A model generated the notes under the pieces. It saw only the letters and a program-made list of their open reading frames with translations. It did not search any database and was not told where the DNA came from. This document shows positions 39,307 through 48,915 of a stretch of DNA of 64,000 bases, piece after piece; position 1 is the stretch's first letter, and every line of letters starts with the position of its first letter. Location: NCBI GenBank assembly GCA_029974835.1, contig JARKQN010000065.1, positions 29,123 to 93,122 of the forward strand, written 5' to 3'. The DNA comes from Bacteroidales bacterium (GTDB lineage: Bacteria; Bacteroidota; Bacteroidia; Bacteroidales; VadinHA17). A program made the position numbers and the translations under genes.

Positions 39307-40590
39307 TTATTCGAAGAAAGGAACGCCCTGTACGGCGTATTTCTTCATTGCCTCAATGTTGAGGTCAACACCTATGCCAGGTTTGTCGGAGACTTTAAGG
39401 AAACTTTTTTCAACCCAGTTGCCTTCATCAAAAATAACGATCTCCTTATACATCGGGGTTGTATGGAAATATGACTGCCACTCCATTATAAGGAAATTCG
39501 GTACAGAGACACATACGTGTGCGCAGGCCATTGCACCAAGCAGGGAAGCGACCATGTGAGGTGCGAAAGGTATGTAATAAAGGTTTGCCAGGTTGGCAAT
39601 TCGCTGCCCTTCACCAAGTCCGCCGCATTTCTGAAGATCAGGCATGATGGCATCAACCCCCCCGATCTCAAGAAGTTTCCTGAAACCGTAGGCAAGATAG
39701 ATATTTTCACCGGCAGCGATAGGGGTGCCGGTCTCCTGTGAAATCAGCCTGTAAGCTTCAATGTTGTCTGCGGGGATGGGTTCCTCGAGCCACAGCAGGT
39801 TGAGGTTTTCAACCCTTCTGGAGATTGCCAGGGCGGTATTCAGATCATATCTGCCGTGCATGTCCACTGCAATATCGATTTTAGGACCGACAGCCTGTCG
39901 TACTGCTGCAAGCTGATCGTACATCCTCTGCAGTTCCCCCTGACTGGCAGTCCAGTTGTACCTGTCGAATTTATCAGGATCAGCCGTATAATCAAGGTCA
40001 AACTTAAGGGCATTGAATCCAAGCTTTACTGCCTCAACAGCGGAATCGGCAAATTCCTTTGGAGACGGGAATCGTGACCGGTAAAGAGCTGTATCGCAGT
40101 AAACCCTGACACTGTCCCTGAACTTGCCTCCGAGCAGCTGGTAAACAGGCAATCCCAGGGCTTTGCCGCAAAGATCCCACAGGGCTGTCTCGATTGCGGA
40201 AAGCACAGCCACATACACACCTGACTGGGCTCCTCCGAAGAATCCTGCTCTGCGTATATCTTCAAATATCCTGTGGATGTTGAACGGGCTTTGGCCTCTC
40301 AGCCTTCTGCCCATACTCATAACGAGGTGGTAGGTCCCGGATATTGCATCCACACCTTCGCCGCAACCATAGATATCCTGATTGGTAAGGATCTTTACAA
40401 ACAGGCTGCCCCTTACGTATCCGCATTTGACATCTGTTATCCTCAGATCGGACGGAATAGAATTCCTGCTGGTTTGTTCCATGGCTTTTTCCAGGCCATT
40501 TCCGAATCCGGATAACGGAGCAACGGCGGCGGCGGCGGTTACAGCAGCAGCTTTTCCAAGAAAAGCCCTTCTTGAATTTGTGTTTTTCAT
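39307..40590 (-). CDS. Exported enolase-superfamily dehydratase/racemase (mandelate racemase-like)
   Basis: From the ATG at 40590 the protein is 427 residues and begins with a Tat-like signal (NSRRAFLGKAAA). The (beta/alpha)8 barrel carries the three metal ligands Asp (AVDMHG), Glu (LWLEEPI) and Glu (AAGENI), then the Asp-His dyad region (MPDLQKCGG and FAPHMVAS). This places it in the mandelate racemase/galactonate dehydratase subgroup; the substrate is probably an acid sugar. The frame is open to 40614, but only the later start puts the twin arginines at the N-terminus. Most relatives are cytoplasmic, so export is notable. Confidence 0.85.
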   Translation of the reverse strand: MKNTNSRRAFLGKAAAVTAAAAVAPLSGFGNGLEKAMEQTSRNSIPSDLRITDVKCGYVRGSLFVKILTNQDIYGCGEGVDAISGTYHLVMSMGRRLRGQSPFNIHRIFEDIRRAGFFGGAQSGVYVAVLSAIETALWDLCGKALGLPVYQLLGGKFRDSVRVYCDTALYRSRFPSPKEFADSAVEAVKLGFNALKFDLDYTADPDKFDRYNWTASQGELQRMYDQLAAVRQAVGPKIDIAVDMHGRYDLNTALAISRRVENLNLLWLEEPIPADNIEAYRLISQETGTPIAAGENIYLAYGFRKLLEIGGVDAIMPDLQKCGGLGEGQRIANLANLYYIPFAPHMVASLLGAMACAHVCVSVPNFLIMEWQSYFHTTPMYKEIVIFDEGNWVEKSFLKVSDKPGIGVDLNIEAMKKYAVQGVPFFE

Positions 40591-40707
40591 GGTATTGTAA
40601 GTTTTATTTATCAAAATAATGTTGCTACAACCGGCAAAATAATCAAAATCCTGTTTTCCGGTATTCCCGGGATGCCGGTTTATAGTTTTTTAACATAAAA
40701 CCGAACC

Positions 40708-42036
40708 TCAGTCACGGCTATAAAAAATCCTGACTTTATCATAGTTCAATCTTTGTTTCAGCCACTCATTTATTTTCTGCCTGTCACCGGCTTTTAAATC
40801 ATTCCTGACCGAAAGAGTAACTATAATTGTTTTCAGCGGAACTGATGTTGAATCGCTGTAATAAAGAAAGGTCTCGGAATAGCTGCACCCGTAGATCTGC
40901 GGATAGATTGCCTTTATTTCTTTAAGGAGATTCTCCCCAAACTTCTGCCTGTTTAAAATACTGTCGGTGGCAGCACTCTTTTTATTAAGTGCTGTATTAA
41001 GGTTGATAATCTGCTCTTTAAGCTTATAAAGCTCCAGATTCTTTTCATCTTCGGTAGTGAATGCCAGTCCCTGTTCAATTTCAATCTTTGCATCGCCTAT
41101 ATTGAAATTTCCGGCTTTCTGGATTATCGCGGATTTCTGGGAATCTGTCAGTGTTGTACCGCCGTATACAAGCAATATTTTCCGGGCTTTGGCGTCAATG
41201 CCGGATTTAAGGAGATAGTTCCCTTCGAAGAACGAGATATTTGAAATATAGTGGTTTGCATTCTGAAGGAACTCTTCCTGCCTCACAAGTTTGTATCCGA
41301 AGTAAATACTTGGCAGCAGCACTATTGTAATGATAAAAGTTATGGTTCTGTTAATTCTCCTTTTTCTGCTTTCGTTTATTATACCCCTTATAGGAAAATT
41401 GAGCAATTGGGAAATCCATACAGATGCAAGGGCAATGAAAATGGTATTTATTGTAAACAGATAAAGAGCTCCGAAAAAGAATTGGAACTGTGCGGTTGCA
41501 AGTCCGTAACCGGCAGTGCATAAAGGAGGCATAAGGGCTGTGGCGATAGCAACACCCGGAATGACATTTCCTTTTTGTTTGCTGCAGATAGCCACAATGC
41601 CTGCGAGTCCGCCGAACAGGGCTATAAGGACATCATAAATTGTAGGACTTGTACGGGCCAGAAGTTCTGAATGGGCGGTTGATACAGGACTAAGAGCGAA
41701 ATAGGTTGTGGAAGCAATAAGACTGGCAATTATTGCAAAAGAAAAATTCTTTACAGATTGCCTGAACAGTTCTGAGTCATAGGTAGCTATACTGTAACCT
41801 ATGCCGTTGATGGGCCCCATAAGAGGTGAAATCAGCATGGCGCCGATTATGACTGCCGTGGAATTCATGTTCAGCCCTACCGAGGCAACTATTATGGCAA
41901 AGATTAGAATCCATAGGTTGGTACCTTTGAAAATTATACCTTTTTTGATCTCCTCATAAACAGTATCCTGAGCTTCAAGCTCTGATTCAAGGTTGAAAAA
42001 TTGCAGCAGTTTCCTGATAATTCCGGTTATCTTCAT
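40708..42036 (-). CDS. DUF389 membrane protein
   Basis: A protein of 442 residues with a short helical N-terminus, six or so membrane helices (about residues 40-245) with the DUF389 signature (GAMLISPLMGPINGIGY, ATALMPPLCTAGYGLA) and a C-terminal soluble domain of about 190 residues. The function of DUF389 is not established. The frame is open to 42069; the chosen start is the second ATG and is uncertain. Confidence 0.85.
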   Translation of the reverse strand: MKITGIIRKLLQFFNLESELEAQDTVYEEIKKGIIFKGTNLWILIFAIIVASVGLNMNSTAVIIGAMLISPLMGPINGIGYSIATYDSELFRQSVKNFSFAIIASLIASTTYFALSPVSTAHSELLARTSPTIYDVLIALFGGLAGIVAICSKQKGNVIPGVAIATALMPPLCTAGYGLATAQFQFFFGALYLFTINTIFIALASVWISQLLNFPIRGIINESRKRRINRTITFIITIVLLPSIYFGYKLVRQEEFLQNANHYISNISFFEGNYLLKSGIDAKARKILLVYGGTTLTDSQKSAIIQKAGNFNIGDAKIEIEQGLAFTTEDEKNLELYKLKEQIINLNTALNKKSAATDSILNRQKFGENLLKEIKAIYPQIYGCSYSETFLYYSDSTSVPLKTIIVTLSVRNDLKAGDRQKINEWLKQRLNYDKVRIFYSRD

Positions 42037-42086
42037 TATTCGGAGATTGAAAGAGGTTGTGCTTTGCAATAATAAGGCAAAGTTAT

Positions 42087-42118
42087 AAAAAAGATAAAGC
42101 CGGCAGTTTGCTGCCGGC
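42087..42118 (-). terminator. Terminator of the DUF5684 gene
   Basis: On the minus strand an 8-bp GC-rich stem (GCCGGCAG / CTGCCGGC, 4-nt loop) is followed by a T-rich run (TTTATCTTTTTT), 24 nt after the stop codon. Confidence 0.75.
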
Positions 42119-42141
42119 AGAGATGCAAATAATGCAGGTTT

Positions 42142-42486
42142 TTAGCTCGCTTTTCCTCCCGGACCGACATATTTTGCGTCACCGAAGGCAAGGATAGGCA
42201 GAAAGATAATCGAAAGAAGTATCAGTCCGACAGTAAACCCGGCTCCTTTCCCGAATGAAAGCGAAAGATTGTGATATACAATTATTGCAATCACAATATT
42301 CACAATTGGAATGAGCATAAGCAGCAGCCACCACCATGGCTTACCGACAATGTCGAGCAGCACAATGATATTGTAAATCGGGATAATTGCTGCCCACCCG
42401 GGCTTTCCGGCTTTGGTGTAAATAACCCACATTGAGGCAATTATTAACACAAAGATTGCCAGATAAAGTACAATTACAGCTCCCAT
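42142..42486 (-). CDS. DUF5684 small membrane protein
   Basis: The 114-residue protein has three or four membrane helices and the DUF5684 signature (AGKPGWAAIIPIYN, KPWWWLLLML). The domain also occurs fused to signal peptidases in Bacteroidota. The function is unknown. Confidence 0.8.
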   Translation of the reverse strand: MGAVIVLYLAIFVLIIASMWVIYTKAGKPGWAAIIPIYNIIVLLDIVGKPWWWLLLMLIPIVNIVIAIIVYHNLSLSFGKGAGFTVGLILLSIIFLPILAFGDAKYVGPGGKAS

Positions 42487-42667
42487 ACGATCAGGTTTTA
42501 GTATGACCTACTCTTAAGGCTTTTCGGATTACGCCCCGTTTTTTAAGTGGTTTCTGGTCTCCACTTTATTAATTCAATATTAGTGGTTTTTAAGTAAAAA
42601 ACAAATATTAAACCTGCAATATTCAGGTAAGGTATCTTTAATCCTGAAAACTTCTGACTGCACAGAA
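42487..42667. other. Intergenic, no gene seen
   Basis: An AT-rich stretch upstream of the DUF5684 gene (minus strand) and of a possible small plus-strand gene. A weak -7-like TATCTTTA lies shortly before the ATG at 42668. Nothing else was recognised. Confidence 0.4.
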
Positions 42668-42841
42668 ATGTCGGTTACTAAACGGCTTCGATGGTTGAAG
42701 CGGCTCCGGGATTTTATAGCCGAATGCCTTCTGCGGGTCTATCCCAAGCTGCCCAAATACATTGTGCTGCCGCTTAAGGAAGAAACAAAGCAGACATGCG
42801 AATTTTCCGTTAACACTCTTTTTGGGGCGTCAAAACAATAA
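42668..42841 (+). CDS. Possible small basic protein, 57 residues
   Basis: An ATG-initiated frame begins MSVTKRLRWLKRLRDF and ends FGASKQ. The N-terminal part is basic and amphipathic. It overlaps the 3' end of the convergent J-domain gene by 12 nt. The region would otherwise be an empty 343-nt gap. There is no ribosome site and no known family, so it may be chance. Confidence 0.3.
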   Translation: MSVTKRLRWLKRLRDFIAECLLRVYPKLPKYIVLPLKEETKQTCEFSVNTLFGASKQ

Positions 42842-43636
42842 TCTTAACAGATATGCAATCAATCCTGCCGGTGTGGTGGAGATCATGGGATGAAATCCCC
42901 TCCTGTAACCTTTCTGCCTGTACTTTCTTACCAGTGGAAAAGTACCTGCATGAAAAAATTTCGATCTGACCCCCTTCAGGTTGTAAAACCCCATTGTTAT
43001 AAGCCCTCCGGTAATGACGAGGGAAAACGCCGAAATGATTCTTACTGCCGGGCTGTAATCTGACAACAGCTTGCACCTTAATGCTGCGATGCAAAGGGCG
43101 AAAAACAGTACTTTGATGAATAATCCGGTTTGATGGTATAAATATGCTTTCCTGCTCCTGGGTACGGGGATGTTTATGATTTTGGATCTTATACTTCCCA
43201 TCGGCCCTGTGCCACCTGAAATACCAACATTTTTATGCATGTTGTAGATATAGGGTTTACCGTCAGCCTTCAGCCCGGGCATGAAATGGCAATCCATATC
43301 TTTAATGAAATCCCTGTATCTGATCTTTGCTTTCTCCTGAGCCTTTTCACGTGCTGCATAAGATACATTCTGAATATCGGTTCTTATATGTTCCTCGTCG
43401 GGAATACGGACTTCGGAGTTAATGATATACTTATCGTAAAGCAGGTCGTAACGGGCTTTTTTATCGGGCTGGCTTAAGATTTGATATGCCTCGTATATCT
43501 CTATGAAGATTTCATTTGCATTTTCCTTGTCACTTACATCGGGATGATTCTCAAAAGCCATCTCTCTGAACCTCTGCCGTATCAGATCCGGAGAGGCATC
43601 TCCGGGTATTCCCAGAATTTTATAGTAGTCTTTCAT
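42830..43636 (-). CDS. J-domain membrane protein
   Basis: The 268-residue protein has an N-terminal J domain (residues 2-68) with an intact HPD motif at 31-33, which stimulates DnaK ATPase activity. A charged linker follows, and two membrane helices lie near residues 175-225. It lacks the Gly/Phe and zinc-finger regions of DnaJ, so it is a type C J-protein that probably brings Hsp70 to the membrane. The substrate is unknown. Confidence 0.88.
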   Translation of the reverse strand: MKDYYKILGIPGDASPDLIRQRFREMAFENHPDVSDKENANEIFIEIYEAYQILSQPDKKARYDLLYDKYIINSEVRIPDEEHIRTDIQNVSYAAREKAQEKAKIRYRDFIKDMDCHFMPGLKADGKPYIYNMHKNVGISGGTGPMGSIRSKIINIPVPRSRKAYLYHQTGLFIKVLFFALCIAALRCKLLSDYSPAVRIISAFSLVITGGLITMGFYNLKGVRSKFFHAGTFPLVRKYRQKGYRRGFHPMISTTPAGLIAYLLRLLF

Positions 43637-43731
43637 TATGCGGATATCTTAAAACCCTATATTGCGGTTGAATCTAATCGTGTATCAATGTACGAAAAAA
43701 ACGCCGGCGATTACCGGCAGTATGTATTTTG

Positions 43732-43762
43732 TTGTAAAATTGATTTCTCTTATTTACCTTTT
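43732..43762 (+). promoter_or_regulatory. Promoter for the beta-helix protein gene
   Basis: TTG (43732-43734) and TACCTTTT (43755-43762) are 20 nt apart, close to the Bacteroidota consensus. The ATG at 43791 follows about 28 nt later. Confidence 0.45.
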
Positions 43763-43790
43763 GGGCTGAATATAAAATAATTTTTTAGCA

Positions 43791-45482
43791 ATGAGACATT
43801 TTTTCCCGATTCTGCTGTTGATTTCAGGCTGTTTGATCGTTGCATCGGGTCAGACAGGAGGCTTGGCCGACAATGTGATAATTACATATAGTAAAAATAA
43901 AACCTCTTTCAGCACAGGCGGGAAAGGGGAGTTAATTATTAATGTGGCACCGGCTGATGCCCGTAAGTTTAAGTCAAATGGTGTAGTCCGTTACAGCGAC
44001 TTTGGCGCAAAGGGTGATGGCAAAACCGACGATATAGACGCCATTGCTGCAACCCATGCCTTTGCCAACAGGGAGGGCCTTCGCGTGAAAGCCGACAACG
44101 GGGCAACATACTATATAGGAGGAAAAAACCGCACCGCAGTTATACGTACCGATACCGACTTCGGAACAGCCTCCTTTATTATTGATGATACTGAGGTTGA
44201 GAACCGTAATGCAAATATCTTCCTCGTAAGCTCCGGCCAGCGGTCCTTTAAGCCTGAAGGAATCGCCTCTCTGAGAAAAAACCAGGAAAAGATAAATGTC
44301 TCCTTGCCCGCTACCTGTATTATTACCGTTACAAATTCAAAAATAAAACGTTATATAAGATTCGGGCCCAACCAGAACGACGGCTCCGCCCAGACCGATA
44401 TTTTTATTGCTGACCGGGCAGGAAATGTGGACATGAATGCCCCCATAATATGGGATTTCGATCAGATAACCGATATAAATGCTCTTCCCATAGATGAAAC
44501 CACACTTACAATAACGGGAGGACACTTCACCACAATTGCAAACAGGGCTGAATCGAAGTACAATTACTATGGGAGGGGAATTGCAATCAGACGTTCAAAT
44601 GTTATTGTAACCGGCCTTGAGCACCGTATTACAGGCGAAGGAGACCATGGCGCTCCTTACGGTGGATTTCTCAATATAGGAGATTGTGCCTATGTGACTG
44701 TCAGAAACTGTGTTCTCACCGGGCATAAAACTTATGAAACGATTGGTTCTGCAGGAGTGACGGTTTCAATGGGAACGTATGATATCTCCTTAAACCGGGC
44801 CACTAATGTATCATTTGTTAAATGCAGTCAGACCAACGACATTAATGACAGCAGATACTGGGGGATAATGGGGTCGAATTACTGCAAGAATCTTGCTCTT
44901 GACAGCTGTACTTTCTCCAGGTTTGATGCCCACATGGGAGTGGCAAATGCCACCATACGTAACTCGGCACTGGGCCACCAGGGTATAAATGCCATTGGAA
45001 CCGGAACTTTTCTGGTGGAAAATTCCACAATAAACGGGAGGAGCCTGATAAATCTGCGTTCCGATTACGGCAGTACGTGGCAGGGTGAATTCATAATACG
45101 CAACTGTACGTTTGTGCCCGCAGGCGGCAGATCTGTCACTGCAAATATTATCGGAGGCTCCTATTCCGGTCAGCACAATTTCGGCTATACTTGCTATATG
45201 CCCGAAAAAATTATAATTGAAAACCTGAGGATAGACGACTCAAATCATCCGGCCGATTACAAAGGTCCGGCCATATTTGCAAATATAAACCCGAAAATGG
45301 TTGATGATTTCTACCGTGAGGAGTTCCCTTATGTTATCACCCGCGAAGTCATACTGAGGAATGTTACAACCGCAAGCGGCAAGCCGCTCAGGCTGAGCGA
45401 TAATCCTTATATGTTCAGAAATGTTAAGGTTGTTGCCGATCAGAAGACTTTGTATGAAGATAAGAGTGTGCAGGAGAAATAA
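43791..45482 (+). CDS. Secreted right-handed beta-helix protein, pectate lyase superfamily
   Basis: The 563-residue protein has a signal peptide (ending at SGQ, about residue 22) and, after a short linker, the pectate-lyase-3 entry motif YSDFGAKGDGKTDD followed by many short repeats (VTVRNCVLTGH, LALDSCTFSRF, FLVENSTING, FIIRNCTFVP) that form a parallel beta-helix. Such proteins bind or cleave polysaccharides. I see no decisive catalytic residues, so lyase, hydrolase or structural roles are all possible. Confidence 0.85.
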   Translation: MRHFFPILLLISGCLIVASGQTGGLADNVIITYSKNKTSFSTGGKGELIINVAPADARKFKSNGVVRYSDFGAKGDGKTDDIDAIAATHAFANREGLRVKADNGATYYIGGKNRTAVIRTDTDFGTASFIIDDTEVENRNANIFLVSSGQRSFKPEGIASLRKNQEKINVSLPATCIITVTNSKIKRYIRFGPNQNDGSAQTDIFIADRAGNVDMNAPIIWDFDQITDINALPIDETTLTITGGHFTTIANRAESKYNYYGRGIAIRRSNVIVTGLEHRITGEGDHGAPYGGFLNIGDCAYVTVRNCVLTGHKTYETIGSAGVTVSMGTYDISLNRATNVSFVKCSQTNDINDSRYWGIMGSNYCKNLALDSCTFSRFDAHMGVANATIRNSALGHQGINAIGTGTFLVENSTINGRSLINLRSDYGSTWQGEFIIRNCTFVPAGGRSVTANIIGGSYSGQHNFGYTCYMPEKIIIENLRIDDSNHPADYKGPAIFANINPKMVDDFYREEFPYVITREVILRNVTTASGKPLRLSDNPYMFRNVKVVADQKTLYEDKSVQEK

Positions 45483-45488
45483 ACACTG

Positions 45489-45508
45489 CCCGGCGGATAA
45501 CCGGGTTT
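45489..45508 (+). terminator. Weak terminator after the beta-helix gene
   Basis: CCCGG / CCGGG form a 5-bp stem around a 7-nt loop, followed by TTTATCTTTT. It lies just past the stop codon and runs into the end of the convergent gene. Confidence 0.45.
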
Positions 45509-47102
45509 ATCTTTTCAAAATCCTGTCGGCAGCCAGTTTGCCCGTAAGGATTGACATGGGGACACCGGCAGGGCTGTAAACCCACTGGCCGGCCTGATAA
45601 ACCGAAGGTATGGGTGTCAGCACCGCGCGGTCAGCTATCTGGATTTTATTTATTACGGGCATGGAGTCAGTGAAGGCCCATCCGGTTATTCCTCCTTCTG
45701 AACTCCCCACCCTGTTTTCGATACTCAGAGGAGAAAAAGAAAACCGGGAAATAACCTTGTCACTGAGAAAAGGATATACTGTTTCAGATATGACCTTCAA
45801 TATGCGGCTTTCCAGTTCATTTGTAAATTCCTCAAGCCAACCGGCTTCCTGCACTTTTCTGAAGAGGTCATATTCGGCCAGCAGACTTATAATGACCCCT
45901 GTCTTTCCTTCGGGTGCCATAGCCGGGTCTTTCAGTGCCGGGATGGAAATCTCATAAGTGTTCAGGCCTGTGAACCTGCCGAGCCAGGAAAGAATCTCTT
46001 CTTTTTTAAGGTCAACGGAACGGGCTAACAGATCCGAAAGTTCCTTTCTGTGAGTTTCTCCAAGTCCCTGCCCTGAAGGCGTATAGAAAAAGTGGCCGTG
46101 AGCAATCTCCGCGAATGCTTCGGGCGGTGCGTCCACTTCAAGGAACAGGGTAAAAACGGAATCGCCTCCCCTGCAGGAAAGCATCTTCTCTTTTGTTTCT
46201 TCAATGCTCTTAACTGTTTCGGAAGGGAGATTTCCTTTTTCAATTATCCTGTAGAGTGTTTTTAAATCAGCTGCCCATACAAGGTTATTGTACCTGTAGA
46301 TGATATTGTTACTGTCTTTCACAAGCTTCTCCGATGGAGTCACCTCCGTGATCAGGGTATTTGTCCTTATTTCTCCTCCAAGCGACAGGAGCTTATCATG
46401 GATTACTTCAGCCAGCCTGCCGACGCCTCCTTTGGGATAGAAATAGTCGAGGTAAAGGGAAAAGTAACTCAGGGCAAAAAATGACGGCGTGTTTTTAAAA
46501 AAATGCTGGGAAATAATATCCCGGAGAGATGGATTCTTTATGAAATTTTTCAGGTACTCTTCAACAGGTGTTTTCATTCGGTTTATTTTCCCGACGGTGA
46601 AAAGAAACCTTGGGAACCATGGAAGTATCTTTTTTAGTATGAAGCCAGGTTCATGCACAAGATCTTTGAAAACAGGATTTTCTATTCCGTAGAGGACATC
46701 CATATGTTTCATGATCTTACGTATGATCCTTACCAGTTCATCAATATCTTTTTCATCATCGGGATAAAATTTCACGAGCAGATTACGGTAATCCGAAAGA
46801 CTGCCGGTGTCTTTAATGTTTATTATTTTATTCCCGATACCGACTGACACCGGGCTTTTGACTACATCAAGTCTGATACCGAGATCGTTGAGCATCGTAA
46901 AAATTATACCCGCGTCAAGCAGGGCTCTTACGCCTGCATCATAACAAAACCCGTTACGGCAGAAGGTATTTACCAGACCTCCGCAAACGTTGTTTTTCTC
47001 GATAAGCAGTACTTTCCCGCCTGCCCTCGACAGGTATGTTGCAGCGGTCAGTCCCGCAATGCCTCCTCCGACAACGACAGTGTCGTATTTATTCTCGGTC
47101 AT
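45507..47102 (-). CDS. FAD-dependent oxidoreductase, phytoene desaturase/retinol saturase-like
   Basis: From the ATG at 47102 the protein is 531 residues. It begins with the dinucleotide-binding motif VVVGGGIAGLTAA and the FAD region IEKNNVCGGLVNT, and ends with GQWVYSPAGVPMSILTGKLAA, the C-terminal FAD contact of CrtI/CrtISO-like enzymes. The family acts on polyene chains such as carotenoids and retinol. It is the last gene of a three-gene operon with an SDR enzyme and an NTF2-like protein. No other carotenoid genes are near. Confidence 0.85.
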   Translation of the reverse strand: MTENKYDTVVVGGGIAGLTAATYLSRAGGKVLLIEKNNVCGGLVNTFCRNGFCYDAGVRALLDAGIIFTMLNDLGIRLDVVKSPVSVGIGNKIINIKDTGSLSDYRNLLVKFYPDDEKDIDELVRIIRKIMKHMDVLYGIENPVFKDLVHEPGFILKKILPWFPRFLFTVGKINRMKTPVEEYLKNFIKNPSLRDIISQHFFKNTPSFFALSYFSLYLDYFYPKGGVGRLAEVIHDKLLSLGGEIRTNTLITEVTPSEKLVKDSNNIIYRYNNLVWAADLKTLYRIIEKGNLPSETVKSIEETKEKMLSCRGGDSVFTLFLEVDAPPEAFAEIAHGHFFYTPSGQGLGETHRKELSDLLARSVDLKKEEILSWLGRFTGLNTYEISIPALKDPAMAPEGKTGVIISLLAEYDLFRKVQEAGWLEEFTNELESRILKVISETVYPFLSDKVISRFSFSPLSIENRVGSSEGGITGWAFTDSMPVINKIQIADRAVLTPIPSVYQAGQWVYSPAGVPMSILTGKLAADRILKR

Positions 47103-47136
47103 ATTTTCACGCACCGTAATGAAAACCGGCACTTCT

Positions 47137-48117
47137 TCACCGGGTGGTTGTATTTCTTTTGTTTAAACCTGTCAATTGGAGTGTAACATCCCAAAGAGCC
47201 CTGGCCGCATCCTGGTCGAGAGCCGGGGGGGCAGGTTCCTCCGGGGTTGTTAAATTAAAAAACTTTCCGCTAATATTGTCAAGATTTTTTGATACCCCGA
47301 GATAATATAATGCTTCGGCAGATATTTCAGGAGATTTCAATGTTTTGTCAAGGAAATTTCTCTTAAACCATTTGTATACGGGACCGTTTTCCTGACCAGT
47401 TTCCGTTTTGACGGCCCCCGGGTGCATCGCATTGATCGTGACACCCGAGTTTCTGAAATAATCGTTGAAGACAATCATCGACAGAAGCTGTGCCGTTTTG
47501 GCTGAACCGTAACTTTTCAGTCCGGAATATCTTCTTTTTTCCCAGTTCAGATCATCAAGCCTCAGTCCCCAGGCTGCAAACCTGTGTGCTTCTGAACTGA
47601 CCATGATTATCCGTGCCTTCTCCTGCGATTTCAGCTTATCTTTAAGGATGTAGTTAATTATAAATGAAGAAAGGTAGTGTACGGCAAATACTTTTTCGAA
47701 TCCGCCCGGAGTCAGTATTCTTTTTGTCAGGTAAACACCGGCATTATGGATAAGCACGTCGATTGGTGTGGCTGAATTTAAAAGCTTTTCAGAAACCCTG
47801 AAAACATCGTTTAAATTGCTAAGGTCGGCAGTTTCATAACTGCACCTGACACCATACTCTTTTTCAATCTTCCGGCAGAGGAGTTCTGATTTCTCGGGAT
47901 TACGGTTTATGCAAAGCAGGTTTGCACCGTGAGAAGCGTATTTCAGGGCTGTGTAGTATCCAATGCCCGATGTAGCCCCGGTAATAACTACAAGTCTGTT
48001 ATGAAATTCTTCAATACATTTTTCAGGATCAGCGCTGCTGTTCCTGATCATGGCGAAAATATTGGACCATTTATACTCCCTGAAATATTTTCTGAATTTG
48101 TTTTTACTGTTCATCAA
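47137..48117 (-). CDS. Short-chain dehydrogenase/reductase
   Basis: The 326-residue protein has the NADP(H)-binding motif TGATSGIG, the structural HNAGVY motif, and the catalytic residues Ser (MVSSEAH) and Tyr/Lys (YGSAKTAQ). It resembles retinol dehydrogenase-like SDRs, which fits its place directly before a retinol-saturase-like gene. The natural substrate is not known. Confidence 0.9.
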   Translation of the reverse strand: MMNSKNKFRKYFREYKWSNIFAMIRNSSADPEKCIEEFHNRLVVITGATSGIGYYTALKYASHGANLLCINRNPEKSELLCRKIEKEYGVRCSYETADLSNLNDVFRVSEKLLNSATPIDVLIHNAGVYLTKRILTPGGFEKVFAVHYLSSFIINYILKDKLKSQEKARIIMVSSEAHRFAAWGLRLDDLNWEKRRYSGLKSYGSAKTAQLLSMIVFNDYFRNSGVTINAMHPGAVKTETGQENGPVYKWFKRNFLDKTLKSPEISAEALYYLGVSKNLDNISGKFFNLTTPEEPAPPALDQDAARALWDVTLQLTGLNKRNTTTR

Positions 48118-48130
48118 TCCATTTATTCTG

Positions 48131-48604
48131 TTATCCGAACCTCTTTTTCATAAACCTCCTGTAAGCTCTGCCGAAACGCGGTATGTTGTCGAATATATCA
48201 CCCCAAAGGTCGTAATAGTCCCTTTGTTCCGCTATTTTGCCGTCATCATTTAAGGTGAGGCGACTTGTGCCGTACATTACCGAACTGGGGTTTTTCCTGA
48301 ACCTGATGGTCATCTCCCACTCCAGGAATATTACATTTCCATCCTGAACTGCATTAACAATTTTCATCTTCAGATCCTTTGATCTTTTTGCCAGCCGTTC
48401 GGTCATGGCAGTGAATTCCTCTATCCCCCGTAATTCCTGTATGGAATCCCTGAAGTAAATATTACTGTCGTAATATGGGAGAATATGTGACCAGTCAGGT
48501 TCCCCCTCCGTATTGTATGTTTTTGACCATAATTCCTTTACGGTTTCCAGGTTAATAGAAGGATAATGCCGGTCGCTTTTCATTTCATTATTGTTGTTTT
48601 CCAT
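48131..48604 (-). CDS. NTF2-like/SnoaL-like domain protein
   Basis: The 157-residue protein has the cone-shaped NTF2 fold pattern: N-terminal helices, WSHILPYYDSNIYFRDS, then curved strands (VIFLEWEMTIRF, RLTLNDDGKIAEQRDYYD). Members are small enzymes or ligand binders. It starts the operon with the SDR (13 nt away) and the FAD oxidoreductase, so it may act on the same lipid or polyene substrate. Confidence 0.8.
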   Translation of the reverse strand: MENNNNEMKSDRHYPSINLETVKELWSKTYNTEGEPDWSHILPYYDSNIYFRDSIQELRGIEEFTAMTERLAKRSKDLKMKIVNAVQDGNVIFLEWEMTIRFRKNPSSVMYGTSRLTLNDDGKIAEQRDYYDLWGDIFDNIPRFGRAYRRFMKKRFG

Positions 48605-48915
48605 CAGCTTAGGATAGTGGTAAATCAGTTAAAGGATAATTCTTAAAAGTAATGTTTCGTTTTAAAACAAAAAAGTATTTAAAAAAGTTCCGGAGAGATA
48701 TAACTGATTAATATCTTAAATCTCTGCATTATTTCTGATTTCACATGAATCAGGCCGGACTGAAAAGAACATATTGATGGTTTGTTCAAAAAGAGATGTC
48801 CAAAACTATTTTTTTCTATGTTTGTGCTAACGGTAAAATTTGAAAATCCACGGATATCACCATCGGAGAGTCAACAGTTATTAAAATCAGAAAAATCATC
48901 CTCAGGAAATTAAAA
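48605..48915. other. Divergent intergenic region
   Basis: A 311-nt AT-rich region between the NTF2-like gene (minus) and the hydrolase (plus). A TATGTTTG at 48817-48824 fits the -7 consensus for the plus-strand gene and implies a leader of about 85 nt. No gene, RNA or operator was recognised. Confidence 0.4.
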
